From CAYVTM01 sp964454645 (GTDB lineage: Bacteria; Bacteroidota; Bacteroidia; Sphingobacteriales; Sphingobacteriaceae), in assembly GCA_964454645.1 (NCBI GenBank), contig CAYVTM010000002.1:248001-312000 (forward strand): 64,000 nucleotides of DNA, read 5' to 3'. Within the stretch, counting starts at the first letter, position 1, and each line of letters opens with the position of its first letter. Made by a program: the position numbers and the translations under genes. The notes under the pieces are model-generated. The model searched no databases. It saw only the letters and a program-made list of their open reading frames with translations, and was not told the DNA's origin. Positions 53,966 to 61,996 of the stretch are shown piece by piece.

Positions 53966-54739
53966 GTGAGTATGAATAAAATTGGACTTTCGGTAATTAT
54001 TATCGCTTATAACGAAGAGAAGAATATCTCACGTTGCATAAAATCTGCCCAAAAAGTGTCGGACGATATTATTCTTGTTGATTCTTTTTCTAAAGACCAA
54101 ACGACAGCTATTGCAACAAAATTGGGAGTGCGTGTGATTCAGCAAACATTTTCAGGATATGCCCAACAGAAAAATTTCGCTGCTACCTTTGCAAAATACT
54201 CATACGTACTTTCTTTAGATGCTGATGAAGAATTAAGTGCCGAGCTAATATATTCTATTCAATCCATCGAAACGAACAATGCTAATGTTGTATATAATTT
54301 TAACCGTCTGACTTATTATTGTGGAAGATGGATTAAACATTGCGGCTGGTATCCGGATACAAAAATACGCATATACAATCCCTCGCATGCACAATGGGGA
54401 GGGGATAGCATTCACGAAACGTTGATTTATGAGCCTACTTGTAAGTTAATCCATTTGTCGGGCGACCTCAATCACTATTCGTATTATACCTATAGCGACC
54501 ATCTCAAACAACTGGATAAATTCACCGATTTACAAGCGCAAGAGTTGTTCAACAAAGGTCTTCATCCAAACATTTATCATTATCTTCTGAAGCCTTATCT
54601 GAAATTTTTCAGGGATTATTTTATAAAATTCGGCTTTTTAGACGGCTGGCAGGGAATGAGTATTTCCATACTTTCGGCAGTTGGCGTATATTTAAAATAT
54701 CAGAAGTTAAACATACTCGTTAAGAACAAGACCCTATGA
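53966..54739 (+). CDS. Glycosyltransferase family 2 protein (WaaE/KdtX-like)
   Basis: A 257-residue GT2 enzyme: LSVIIIAYNEEKNISRCIKS, DIILVDSFSKDQTTAIA, and SLDADEELS with the DxD-type metal site. The order matches lipopolysaccharide core heptosyl/glucosyl transferases of the WaaE type. The GTG at 53966 directly abuts the previous stop; ATG two codons on is an alternative. It overlaps the next gene by 4 bases. Confidence 0.88.
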   Translation: MSMNKIGLSVIIIAYNEEKNISRCIKSAQKVSDDIILVDSFSKDQTTAIATKLGVRVIQQTFSGYAQQKNFAATFAKYSYVLSLDADEELSAELIYSIQSIETNNANVVYNFNRLTYYCGRWIKHCGWYPDTKIRIYNPSHAQWGGDSIHETLIYEPTCKLIHLSGDLNHYSYYTYSDHLKQLDKFTDLQAQELFNKGLHPNIYHYLLKPYLKFFRDYFIKFGFLDGWQGMSISILSAVGVYLKYQKLNILVKNKTL

Positions 54740-55962
54740 ACCCACTGACAATTTCGAGATATTTATTTTTCTTTGGAATACTCTTATTTTTCATGGGTGA
54801 ATTTTTCTCACGTGCTATACTTAGCATAAGCCCTGTGGTTTTGTTGATTGCCGCTTGTACTCATCCCGACTTTAAAGAAAATGTTAAACATGTTTTTAAA
54901 GAACGAATAGTTACACTTGCATTTATCCTGTATTTTATCGGATTTATATGCTTCCCCTTAGCTGATAACAAAAGCAAATGGGCTGAACTTCTTTTTAAAA
55001 ATTTACCCTATTTAGTATTCCCATTCAGCCTTGTATTATTAAAAGACTTCGTGACGAAATACTATAAATTTATTCTTTATACACTCATACTCTTTGTAAG
55101 TTTTATCAGCATTTCAACATTCATCCGTTTCGTCAACAACTACGAATTATATACATGGATGATTCGTCACAGTAAAAACATTGAAGCTACCGGGGGAATG
55201 TTTCATATACATTTCGGGTTAATGACAGCACTGGCAATTATTTTTTGTTATGCATTTATCCGTTTTAGCCGGGTCCATATCCTCGAAAAATTTATTCTCG
55301 GAACAATTGCAATCTTTTTATTCATAGCCCTGCATGTACTGGCTTACCGTACCGGAATTGTTTCTATCTATATTTGTATATTATCAGAAATAGTTCTAAC
55401 TATTTTGTACGGTAAAAAATATATCCTTGGGATTTGCTTATTGATTGTTACGATAACCGTTCCGTTGATTTCCTATTACTCTTTCCGCTCGGTACAAGAA
55501 CGTGTCCAGAATACTAAGTTCGATATTCTACGTTACAAACAAGGTAAAGACATTAACTACTATTCTTTATCACAGCGTTTTGCGGCATGGGAAACAGCCT
55601 TCGGGATATATAAAAAGAATTGGCTGTTCGGAATCAGTGCCGCCGACTTGCAAGATGAAATGAGTAAGCAATATGCGATTAAGGATTTCGGATTGAAGAA
55701 AGAAAATCAGGTACTCATTCATAATCAATATTTCTTCTATGCTGTATGTTACGGAATTATCGGCTTAGGCTTTTTACTTTATATGCTTGCTTACTGTCTT
55801 GCCCTGGCATGGAGAAAAAAGAATCCTATATATTTACAATTCGTAGTTTTGTTCTCAGCCGCTTTTATGATCGATACTCTTTTAGAAATGCAAACGGGAC
55901 AGAATATGTTTATCTTCTTTTATTCCATACTCCCTCTTATTCCTTTATCTGTCAGAAAGTAA
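54736..55962 (+). CDS. O-antigen ligase family membrane protein
   Basis: A 408-residue protein with about eleven membrane helices and a large loop near residues 230-330 (HVLAYRTGIVSIY before it; WLFGISAADLQDEM within it), the layout of WaaL/Wzy-like ligases and polymerases that attach or polymerise glycans at the periplasmic face. Its 3' end overlaps the converging glycosyltransferase gene by 18 bases. Confidence 0.85.
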   Translation: MNPLTISRYLFFFGILLFFMGEFFSRAILSISPVVLLIAACTHPDFKENVKHVFKERIVTLAFILYFIGFICFPLADNKSKWAELLFKNLPYLVFPFSLVLLKDFVTKYYKFILYTLILFVSFISISTFIRFVNNYELYTWMIRHSKNIEATGGMFHIHFGLMTALAIIFCYAFIRFSRVHILEKFILGTIAIFLFIALHVLAYRTGIVSIYICILSEIVLTILYGKKYILGICLLIVTITVPLISYYSFRSVQERVQNTKFDILRYKQGKDINYYSLSQRFAAWETAFGIYKKNWLFGISAADLQDEMSKQYAIKDFGLKKENQVLIHNQYFFYAVCYGIIGLGFLLYMLAYCLALAWRKKNPIYLQFVVLFSAAFMIDTLLEMQTGQNMFIFFYSILPLIPLSVRK

Positions 55963-57003
55963 GCGATATAATTTCAGGTATTCCTGCGCCATACTTTTCC
56001 AGGAAAATTTCGATGCATACCTTATTCGCTCCTCCTCACCCTGTGGATTCCCCGCTTCGGAAATGAGTCCTTCCCTAAATACTTTCTGCATCGCTTCAGG
56101 TTCAAAAGAGTTGAAATAGTATGCATACTTTCCACCTATTTCGGGAAGACTGGTGAGATTCGAAAGAAAGAGGGGTTTACCCATTGCCATTGCTTCTATT
56201 ACCGGAATACCAAAGCCTTCGGATAAAGAAGGAAAAACAAATGCTTTACAATGTGCATAGTACCATACTTTTTGTTCTTCACTTATATTTCCTATAAAAA
56301 ACAAACGATCATCCACACCTAAATACTTAGCCTGTTTGACAATCTGTTGCTTATAATTATCAGATCCCGATCCTGCAATAATCAATTGACAGGTATTATC
56401 TTTTAACAATGCACATAGTACATGCATATTTTTTTTAGGGTGGATGGCGCCGATAGTAAATATAAATTCGCTCTCCGGCTTTAAAGGAAGTACTACATTT
56501 TCGTTCAGAGGAATTAATGAAAAACCATTGTAAATAACACTTACAGGCTTATCCTTTAAAACCAAATGCTTTTGTATTTCCGCCCTAATAAAGTTGGAAA
56601 TAACAACTATATGATCGGCCCGGTTTATTTTCGATTGAATCTTTTGCAACAGTTTTTTTTTCTCCCCTTCCGGTTTTGCGGTATATAAAAAGTTCAGGTC
56701 GTGAATAGTCAGCAAACACTTTGTATTTTTATTTTCAGGAACGAAGTAACTCGATTGATGTGTAATGTGCCATACGTCTACATTGGGATTTGGAATAAAA
56801 AACTTATGCCAGAACTTATAATCTACAAAATGTATGGATTGTTTTTTATTGAATAATGATTGTGCATTCCGTGGAAGATAATAAAACAACTCTTCTTCCG
56901 AATTCACCATACCTGCCAATTCATTTGCCAGATGAAGGCCGAAATGATACAGGCCATTGTTCGGATATTTCAGTCGTTCGAGATCGATAAAGTAAGCTGG
57001 CAT
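55945..57003 (-). CDS. Glycosyltransferase family 4 protein
   Basis: A 352-residue GT-B enzyme with the nucleotide-sugar motif FVFPSLSEGFGIPVIEAMAMG and a typical N-terminal acceptor domain (YHFGLHLANELAG, LTIHDLNFLY). It would add a sugar using a retaining mechanism. Start is the ATG at 57003; a TTG five codons upstream falls inside the infB terminator. It converges on the O-antigen ligase gene. Confidence 0.9.
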   Translation of the reverse strand: MPAYFIDLERLKYPNNGLYHFGLHLANELAGMVNSEEELFYYLPRNAQSLFNKKQSIHFVDYKFWHKFFIPNPNVDVWHITHQSSYFVPENKNTKCLLTIHDLNFLYTAKPEGEKKKLLQKIQSKINRADHIVVISNFIRAEIQKHLVLKDKPVSVIYNGFSLIPLNENVVLPLKPESEFIFTIGAIHPKKNMHVLCALLKDNTCQLIIAGSGSDNYKQQIVKQAKYLGVDDRLFFIGNISEEQKVWYYAHCKAFVFPSLSEGFGIPVIEAMAMGKPLFLSNLTSLPEIGGKYAYYFNSFEPEAMQKVFREGLISEAGNPQGEEERIRYASKFSWKSMAQEYLKLYRLLSDR

Positions 57004-57015
57004 ACGATAAAGATA

Positions 57016-57042
57016 CAAAAAAGGCCCTCAAATGAGGACCTT
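57016..57042 (-). terminator. Terminator of infB
   Basis: On the minus strand AAGGTCCTC pairs with GAGGGCCTT (one G-T pair) around ATTT, followed by a T run, 12 bases past the infB stop. Confidence 0.85.
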
Positions 57043-57053
57043 ATATTTTCGTG

Positions 57054-60011
57054 TTAAGAAAGTTTCCGTTTAACTTCTACCAACTCATAAGATTCAATAA
57101 TATCACCCACTTTAATATCGTTAAAGTTTTGAATATTTAAACCGCATTCATAACCTGCGGATACTTCTTTTACATCGTCCTTGAAACGTTTCAGCGAAGC
57201 AAGTTCGCCGGTATATACAACTACGCCATCGCGAATCACTCTGACTTTACTGTTACGGTTAATTTTACCGTCCAAGACCATACAACCTGCAACGGTTCCG
57301 ACTTTTGTAATTTTGAAAGTTTCGCGGATCTCTACGTTCGAAGTTATTTTCTCTTCAATTTCAGGAGAAAGCATACCTTCCATTGCCGAACGAACTTCAT
57401 TAATTGCGTCGTAAATAATAGAATACAAACGAATATCTATTTGCTCTTGCTCGGCAAGTTTACGCGCACTCTGAGAAGGCCGAACCTGGAATCCGATAAT
57501 AATCGCATCCGAAGCAGAAGCCAACAATACATCCGATTCGGAAATTTGTCCAACCGACTTATGAATAATATTCACCTGAATTTCGGGAGTTGAAAGTTTC
57601 AATAAGGAATCGGACAATGCTTCGATCGATCCGTCCACATCTCCTTTTACAATGATATTTAATTCCTTAAAGTTACCGATTGCCAAACGACGACCGATCT
57701 CATCCAACGTAATATGTTTTTGTGTACGTATTCCCTGCTCACGTTGCAATTGTAATCTTTTGTTTGCAATCTCACGTGCTTCCTGCTCCGTAGCCATTGC
57801 ATTAAACTTATCACCTGCCTGAGGAGCACCACCCATACCCAACACCTGTACCGGCGTTGACGGTCCCGCCTTTTCTATTTTCTGACCACGTTCATTGGTC
57901 AATGCTTTTACTCTACCGCTATAACATCCGGCAAGAATAGGGTCGCCTACACGTAATGTTCCTGCTTGTACCAAAATCGTAGTCACGATTCCTCTTCCTT
58001 TATCAAGCGCTGCTTCAATAACCGTACCGACAGCCCGCTTATTCGGATTGGCTTTCAGATCAAGAAGCTCGGCTTCCAGCAATACTTTTTCCAATAACAG
58101 GTCAATGTTCAGGCCCTTCTTCGCAGAAATTTCCTGTGACTGATATTTACCGCCCCAATCTTCAACCAGGATATTCATTGCTGCTAATTGTTCGCGAATT
58201 TTATCGGCATTAGCGCCGGGTTTATCAATTTTATTGAATGCAAAAATAATCGGCACACCTGCCGCCATCGCATGGTTAATAGCCTCTTTAGTTTGAGGCA
58301 TCACGCTATCATCAGCAGCAATAACAATAATAACAAGGTCGGTAACCTTAGCACCACGAGCACGCATTGCCGTAAAGGCTTCGTGACCCGGAGTATCCAA
58401 AAATGTCATTTTCTTTCCGCTTTCCAGCGTTACTTCATAGGCACCAATATGTTGCGTAATACCTCCGGCCTCGCCTCCGATTACGTTCGCTTTACGAACA
58501 AAGTCGAGTAAAGATGTTTTACCATGATCGACGTGACCCATTACTGTAACAATCGGAGCACGAGAGATCAGATCTTTTTCATCATCTACCTCATCCAAAT
58601 CCAACTCCTGATCTTCCGCCGTTATAAACTGAACCTCGTAACCAAACTCATCTGCTACAATTGTTAATGTTTCCGCATCTAATCGTTGATTGATAGATAC
58701 AAACATTCCCAAACTCATACAGGTAGAAATGATTTTCGTTACCGGCACATCCATCATGTTAGCCAATTCATTTGCCGTAACAAACTCTGTCACTTTCAGA
58801 ATTTTCGATTGCAGCTCTTGCTCCAATGCTGCTTCTTCGGCAGATGCTGCATAGTCATCGCGTTTTTGACGACGCAATTTTGCGCGTTGAGCAAATTTAG
58901 AAGACTTACCTGCCCCACTTAATCGGGCAAGTGTTGCTTTAATCTGATCTTGTATCTCTTTTTCTGTCGGCTCTTCTTTAGGAGCGGATGTGTGTCCATG
59001 ACGCTGACGATTGTCATGACGCGGAGGACGATTATCTTTATTGAATTTTTGCGGATGTGACCCTGCACCACCTGGTTGTTGAGCCGGTGTAGTACCCGGG
59101 CTTACCGGTTTACTTTCTTTACGTTTTCTTTTCTTTTTAGAGTCAGCGCCTTGGGCACTTGCCCCTGTCGATGAACTAGCTACGGGAACAGCTTGTTTCT
59201 TACGTGGCGCAAATCCCGACAGATCAATTTTACCGACAATACTTGGACCCGAAAGCTTATCCGCTTTAGCACGTATTACTTCACCACCTTCCTCTACGAC
59301 ATCCGTATTCTCTAATATCTCAGGCTCTGTGCTAACCTCTTCGGCAGTAATAGTTTCAACCTCACTTACAATTTCTTTGCTTTCGGTAATTTTTTCAACC
59401 TGCTCTTCTACCTCTGCTTTAGCCTCCTTAACTTCCTGTGCAACTACTTCCTCCTGTTTTTGGGGCTCCTCTTTCTCTTTTACTTCTTCCTTAGCCTTTT
59501 TCTTAACAGGCACATCCTCCTTCTCTTTTACTTCTGCTTTCTCTTCTTCTTTCTCAGCTTTAGCTTTCGATTTCTTATCTGGCCGTGTTTTAGAATTTAC
59601 TTTATCAAGATCGATCTTCCCCACAATTTTTACTTGTGATGAAGAAGACTCTTTTTCTTCTTTAGGGCTTGCTTCTTCTTTTACAGGCAGCTCCTCTTTA
59701 ACGATCGATACATTTTTAATCAGTATTTCATCTTCGGGCTCTCCATCGCTGCTTTTCTCATCTTCCTGTGAGTCGCCCAATCCATCTTCTCTTCTTAGCT
59801 TGCCGATAGTAATGCTCTTCGCCTCTTCTTTAACAATACGATCCCCCTGAAAATCTTTTAATAGAATTTCAAACACATCTTCCGAAAGTTTTGCTGTTGG
59901 TTTATTCTCAACTTCAATCCCTTTTTTTGAAAGATGTTCGACAATCGTTGCTACGCTGACGTTCAACTCCTTTGCGGCTTTAACTAATATGATCTTCTTG
60001 TCTGCTGACAT
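57054..60011 (-). CDS. infB: Translation initiation factor IF-2
   Basis: A 985-residue GTPase that delivers initiator tRNA to the ribosome. It has the IF2N domain (ILVKAAKELNVSVATIVEHL), a long Lys/Glu-rich linker (about 90-340), and the G domain with GHVDHGKTSLLDF, DTPGHEAFTAM and NKIDKPGA, then domains II-IV. Third gene of the rimP-nusA-infB unit, which is conserved in bacteria. Size is typical for the phylum. Confidence 0.96.
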   Translation of the reverse strand: MSADKKIILVKAAKELNVSVATIVEHLSKKGIEVENKPTAKLSEDVFEILLKDFQGDRIVKEEAKSITIGKLRREDGLGDSQEDEKSSDGEPEDEILIKNVSIVKEELPVKEEASPKEEKESSSSQVKIVGKIDLDKVNSKTRPDKKSKAKAEKEEEKAEVKEKEDVPVKKKAKEEVKEKEEPQKQEEVVAQEVKEAKAEVEEQVEKITESKEIVSEVETITAEEVSTEPEILENTDVVEEGGEVIRAKADKLSGPSIVGKIDLSGFAPRKKQAVPVASSSTGASAQGADSKKKRKRKESKPVSPGTTPAQQPGGAGSHPQKFNKDNRPPRHDNRQRHGHTSAPKEEPTEKEIQDQIKATLARLSGAGKSSKFAQRAKLRRQKRDDYAASAEEAALEQELQSKILKVTEFVTANELANMMDVPVTKIISTCMSLGMFVSINQRLDAETLTIVADEFGYEVQFITAEDQELDLDEVDDEKDLISRAPIVTVMGHVDHGKTSLLDFVRKANVIGGEAGGITQHIGAYEVTLESGKKMTFLDTPGHEAFTAMRARGAKVTDLVIIVIAADDSVMPQTKEAINHAMAAGVPIIFAFNKIDKPGANADKIREQLAAMNILVEDWGGKYQSQEISAKKGLNIDLLLEKVLLEAELLDLKANPNKRAVGTVIEAALDKGRGIVTTILVQAGTLRVGDPILAGCYSGRVKALTNERGQKIEKAGPSTPVQVLGMGGAPQAGDKFNAMATEQEAREIANKRLQLQREQGIRTQKHITLDEIGRRLAIGNFKELNIIVKGDVDGSIEALSDSLLKLSTPEIQVNIIHKSVGQISESDVLLASASDAIIIGFQVRPSQSARKLAEQEQIDIRLYSIIYDAINEVRSAMEGMLSPEIEEKITSNVEIRETFKITKVGTVAGCMVLDGKINRNSKVRVIRDGVVVYTGELASLKRFKDDVKEVSAGYECGLNIQNFNDIKVGDIIESYELVEVKRKLS

Positions 60012-60104
60012 TTAATGTATTTTATGCAAATATGCAGTTTTTAATTTATGTTAACGTATATTCTCTGTTCATTTCTCTATTCATTCGGCTGAACAGAAGT
60101 ATAC

Positions 60105-61340
60105 CTATTCAAATTCTGATTTTAAAATATTGATTACATCTTTAATGGTTTCTTCTTCTAAGTCGGTACGTTTTACTAGATCTTCTACCGATAATGCCAA
60201 TACACTCTTAGCAGTATCACATCCTACCGATTTCAGCTCATCGATAATCCAATCTTCTATCTCATCCGTAAATTCATCCAAATCAACATCCTCATCATCT
60301 TCTTCACTCTCACGATAAACATCGATTTCGTATCCGGTAAGCTTTCCGGCAAGTTTAATATTATATCCGCCTTTACCGATTGCCAAAGATACCTGATCAG
60401 GTTTTAAAAATACCGATGCGCGTTTTGTCTCCTCATCTAATTTGATGGAAGTAATTTTCGCAGGACTTAATGCACGTTGAATATATAATGAGAGATTATT
60501 TGTATAATTAATCACATCGATATTCTCATTCTTCAGTTCACGAACAATGCCATGGATACGCGATCCTTTCATACCCACACAAGCTCCTACCGGATCGATA
60601 CGATCGTCGTAAGATTCTACTGCTACTTTAGCACGTTCTCCCGGTTCACGAACAATCTTTTTAATAGTAATTAAACCGTCGAATACTTCAGGAACTTCCT
60701 GTTCGAACAAGCGCTCCAGAAATTCAGGTGCAGTACGGGAAATAATAATTCTCGGATTATTATTTTGCATATCCACACGTAACACAACCGCTTTCACCGT
60801 TTCCCCTTTTTTAAAGAAATCGGCCGGGATCTGTTCTGTTTTCGGTAAGATTAACTCATTACCATCATCATCCATTACCAGGATCTCTTTTTTCCAAACC
60901 TGGTAAACTTCACCGGTAACAATCTCACCGGTTCTGTCTTTATATTTTTTATAAACTTCGTCTTTCTCTAATTCTAAAATTTTAGAAACTAATGTCTGAC
61001 GCGCTGCTAATATCGCCCTTCTACCAAAGCTTTCCAGCGTTACCTGTTCAATCGCCTCATCTCCTACTTCCAGGTCAGGATCAATTGTTATAGCTTCTTT
61101 TAACTCGACTTCCAGTGCATCGTCTTCAGAAAATTCATCTTCAACCACTTTTCTTGTCCTCCAAATCTCCAGGTCTCCATTATCTGTGTTTACAATAATG
61201 TCGCAGTTTTCGTCGGTTCCGTATTTTTTACGAAGCATGCTTCTAAATACATCTTCCAACACGCTCATCATGGTAGGACGATCAATGTTTTTGAAGTCCT
61301 TAAATTCCTGAAAAGAATCTATTAAATTTATATTGCTCAT
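60105..61340 (-). CDS. nusA: Transcription elongation factor NusA
   Basis: A 411-residue protein: N-terminal RNA polymerase-binding domain, S1 domain (TGEIVTGEVYQVWKKEILV), and two KH domains (VGACVGMKGSRIHGIVREL; SLAIGKGGYNIKLAGKLTG), ending in an acidic helix-hairpin-helix domain. It affects pausing, termination and antitermination. Between rimP and infB as usual. Confidence 0.95.
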   Translation of the reverse strand: MSNINLIDSFQEFKDFKNIDRPTMMSVLEDVFRSMLRKKYGTDENCDIIVNTDNGDLEIWRTRKVVEDEFSEDDALEVELKEAITIDPDLEVGDEAIEQVTLESFGRRAILAARQTLVSKILELEKDEVYKKYKDRTGEIVTGEVYQVWKKEILVMDDDGNELILPKTEQIPADFFKKGETVKAVVLRVDMQNNNPRIIISRTAPEFLERLFEQEVPEVFDGLITIKKIVREPGERAKVAVESYDDRIDPVGACVGMKGSRIHGIVRELKNENIDVINYTNNLSLYIQRALSPAKITSIKLDEETKRASVFLKPDQVSLAIGKGGYNIKLAGKLTGYEIDVYRESEEDDEDVDLDEFTDEIEDWIIDELKSVGCDTAKSVLALSVEDLVKRTDLEEETIKDVINILKSEFE

Positions 61341-61367
61341 TTTATTTAATATAGAATGATAGGTTTT

Positions 61368-61829
61368 TTATTTAAAACTGATTATAACTTTTGTTTCTTT
61401 AATATCCTGAAAGAGAATTTCGGCTTCCTGTGTGTATGCCTTTTTCCCTTTTTCTTTAATTTTTTCTTCGATGATAATTTTATCATCCTTTACTCCCATC
61501 AATTTCCCTTCTCTTTCTTTACCATCATTCATACGAACGGATAAATTTCTTCCGATATTTTTCGGATACTGCCTTTGCAAAACCAAGGGATGATCCACCC
61601 CCGGAGAAGAAACTTCCAACGTAAATGCATGATCGATTAAATTTTCTTCTTCAATCCTATGCCCCACATGTCGGCTCAGCTGTGCACATTCCTCTATCTT
61701 AACACCCTCATCCCCGTCCAGCAGAATCAGAATACGGCTCTTGGGCAGAATGCGGAAATCTACTACAAACAAATCCGTCCCCAGAAGTTTTTCGTCGATA
61801 TATTCTGCTATCCTTTGCTCTATCTTCAT
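61368..61829 (-). CDS. rimP: Ribosome maturation factor RimP
   Basis: A 153-residue protein for 30S maturation. LGTDLFVVDFRILPKSRILILLDG is split by the usual turn, followed by LSRHVGHRIEEE and LEVSSPGVDHPL, the RimP signature. Start is the ATG at 61829, which gives the normal length; the frame is open upstream through the leader hairpin but that extension is not RimP-like. First gene of the nusA-infB operon. Confidence 0.92.
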   Translation of the reverse strand: MKIEQRIAEYIDEKLLGTDLFVVDFRILPKSRILILLDGDEGVKIEECAQLSRHVGHRIEEENLIDHAFTLEVSSPGVDHPLVLQRQYPKNIGRNLSVRMNDGKEREGKLMGVKDDKIIIEEKIKEKGKKAYTQEAEILFQDIKETKVIISFK

Positions 61830-61859
61830 TTTTACGAAGTAAATATCCTTGATAAAACA

Positions 61860-61885
61860 AACGAGGGGACAATTGTCCCCTCGTT
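61860..61885 (-). promoter_or_regulatory. Hairpin in the rimP-nusA-infB leader (possible attenuator)
   Basis: A perfect 26-bp palindrome (arm AACGAGGGGACAA) followed on the minus strand by TTTGTTTT. It lies between the predicted promoter (61915-61908) and the rimP ATG (61829), so if that promoter is used the hairpin is in the leader and could cause early termination. It could equally be the terminator of the upstream aminopeptidase gene. Confidence 0.6.
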
Positions 61886-61907
61886 CTTCTCTGTTTCTTT
61901 TACGATG

Positions 61908-61915
61908 CAAAGATA
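61908..61915 (-). promoter_or_regulatory. -7 box of rimP-nusA-infB (TATCTTTG)
   Basis: TATCTTTG fits TAnnTTTG; a TTG at 61935-61933 is 17 bases upstream, a little closer than the usual 19-21. The transcript would start near 61901, about 16 bases before the leader hairpin. Confidence 0.5.
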
Positions 61916-61996
61916 TAAAAAATTTAGATTTACAAGAAATCTGCGTCTATTTATATCAATAATAGGCTAAAAATCAGGCTTTAAGCAGCTTTCGAC

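Noticed and set aside
61830..61910. Longer rimP beginning at 61910
   Set aside because: The extension is encoded by the leader hairpin, is not RimP-like, and the ATG at 61829 gives the normal length.
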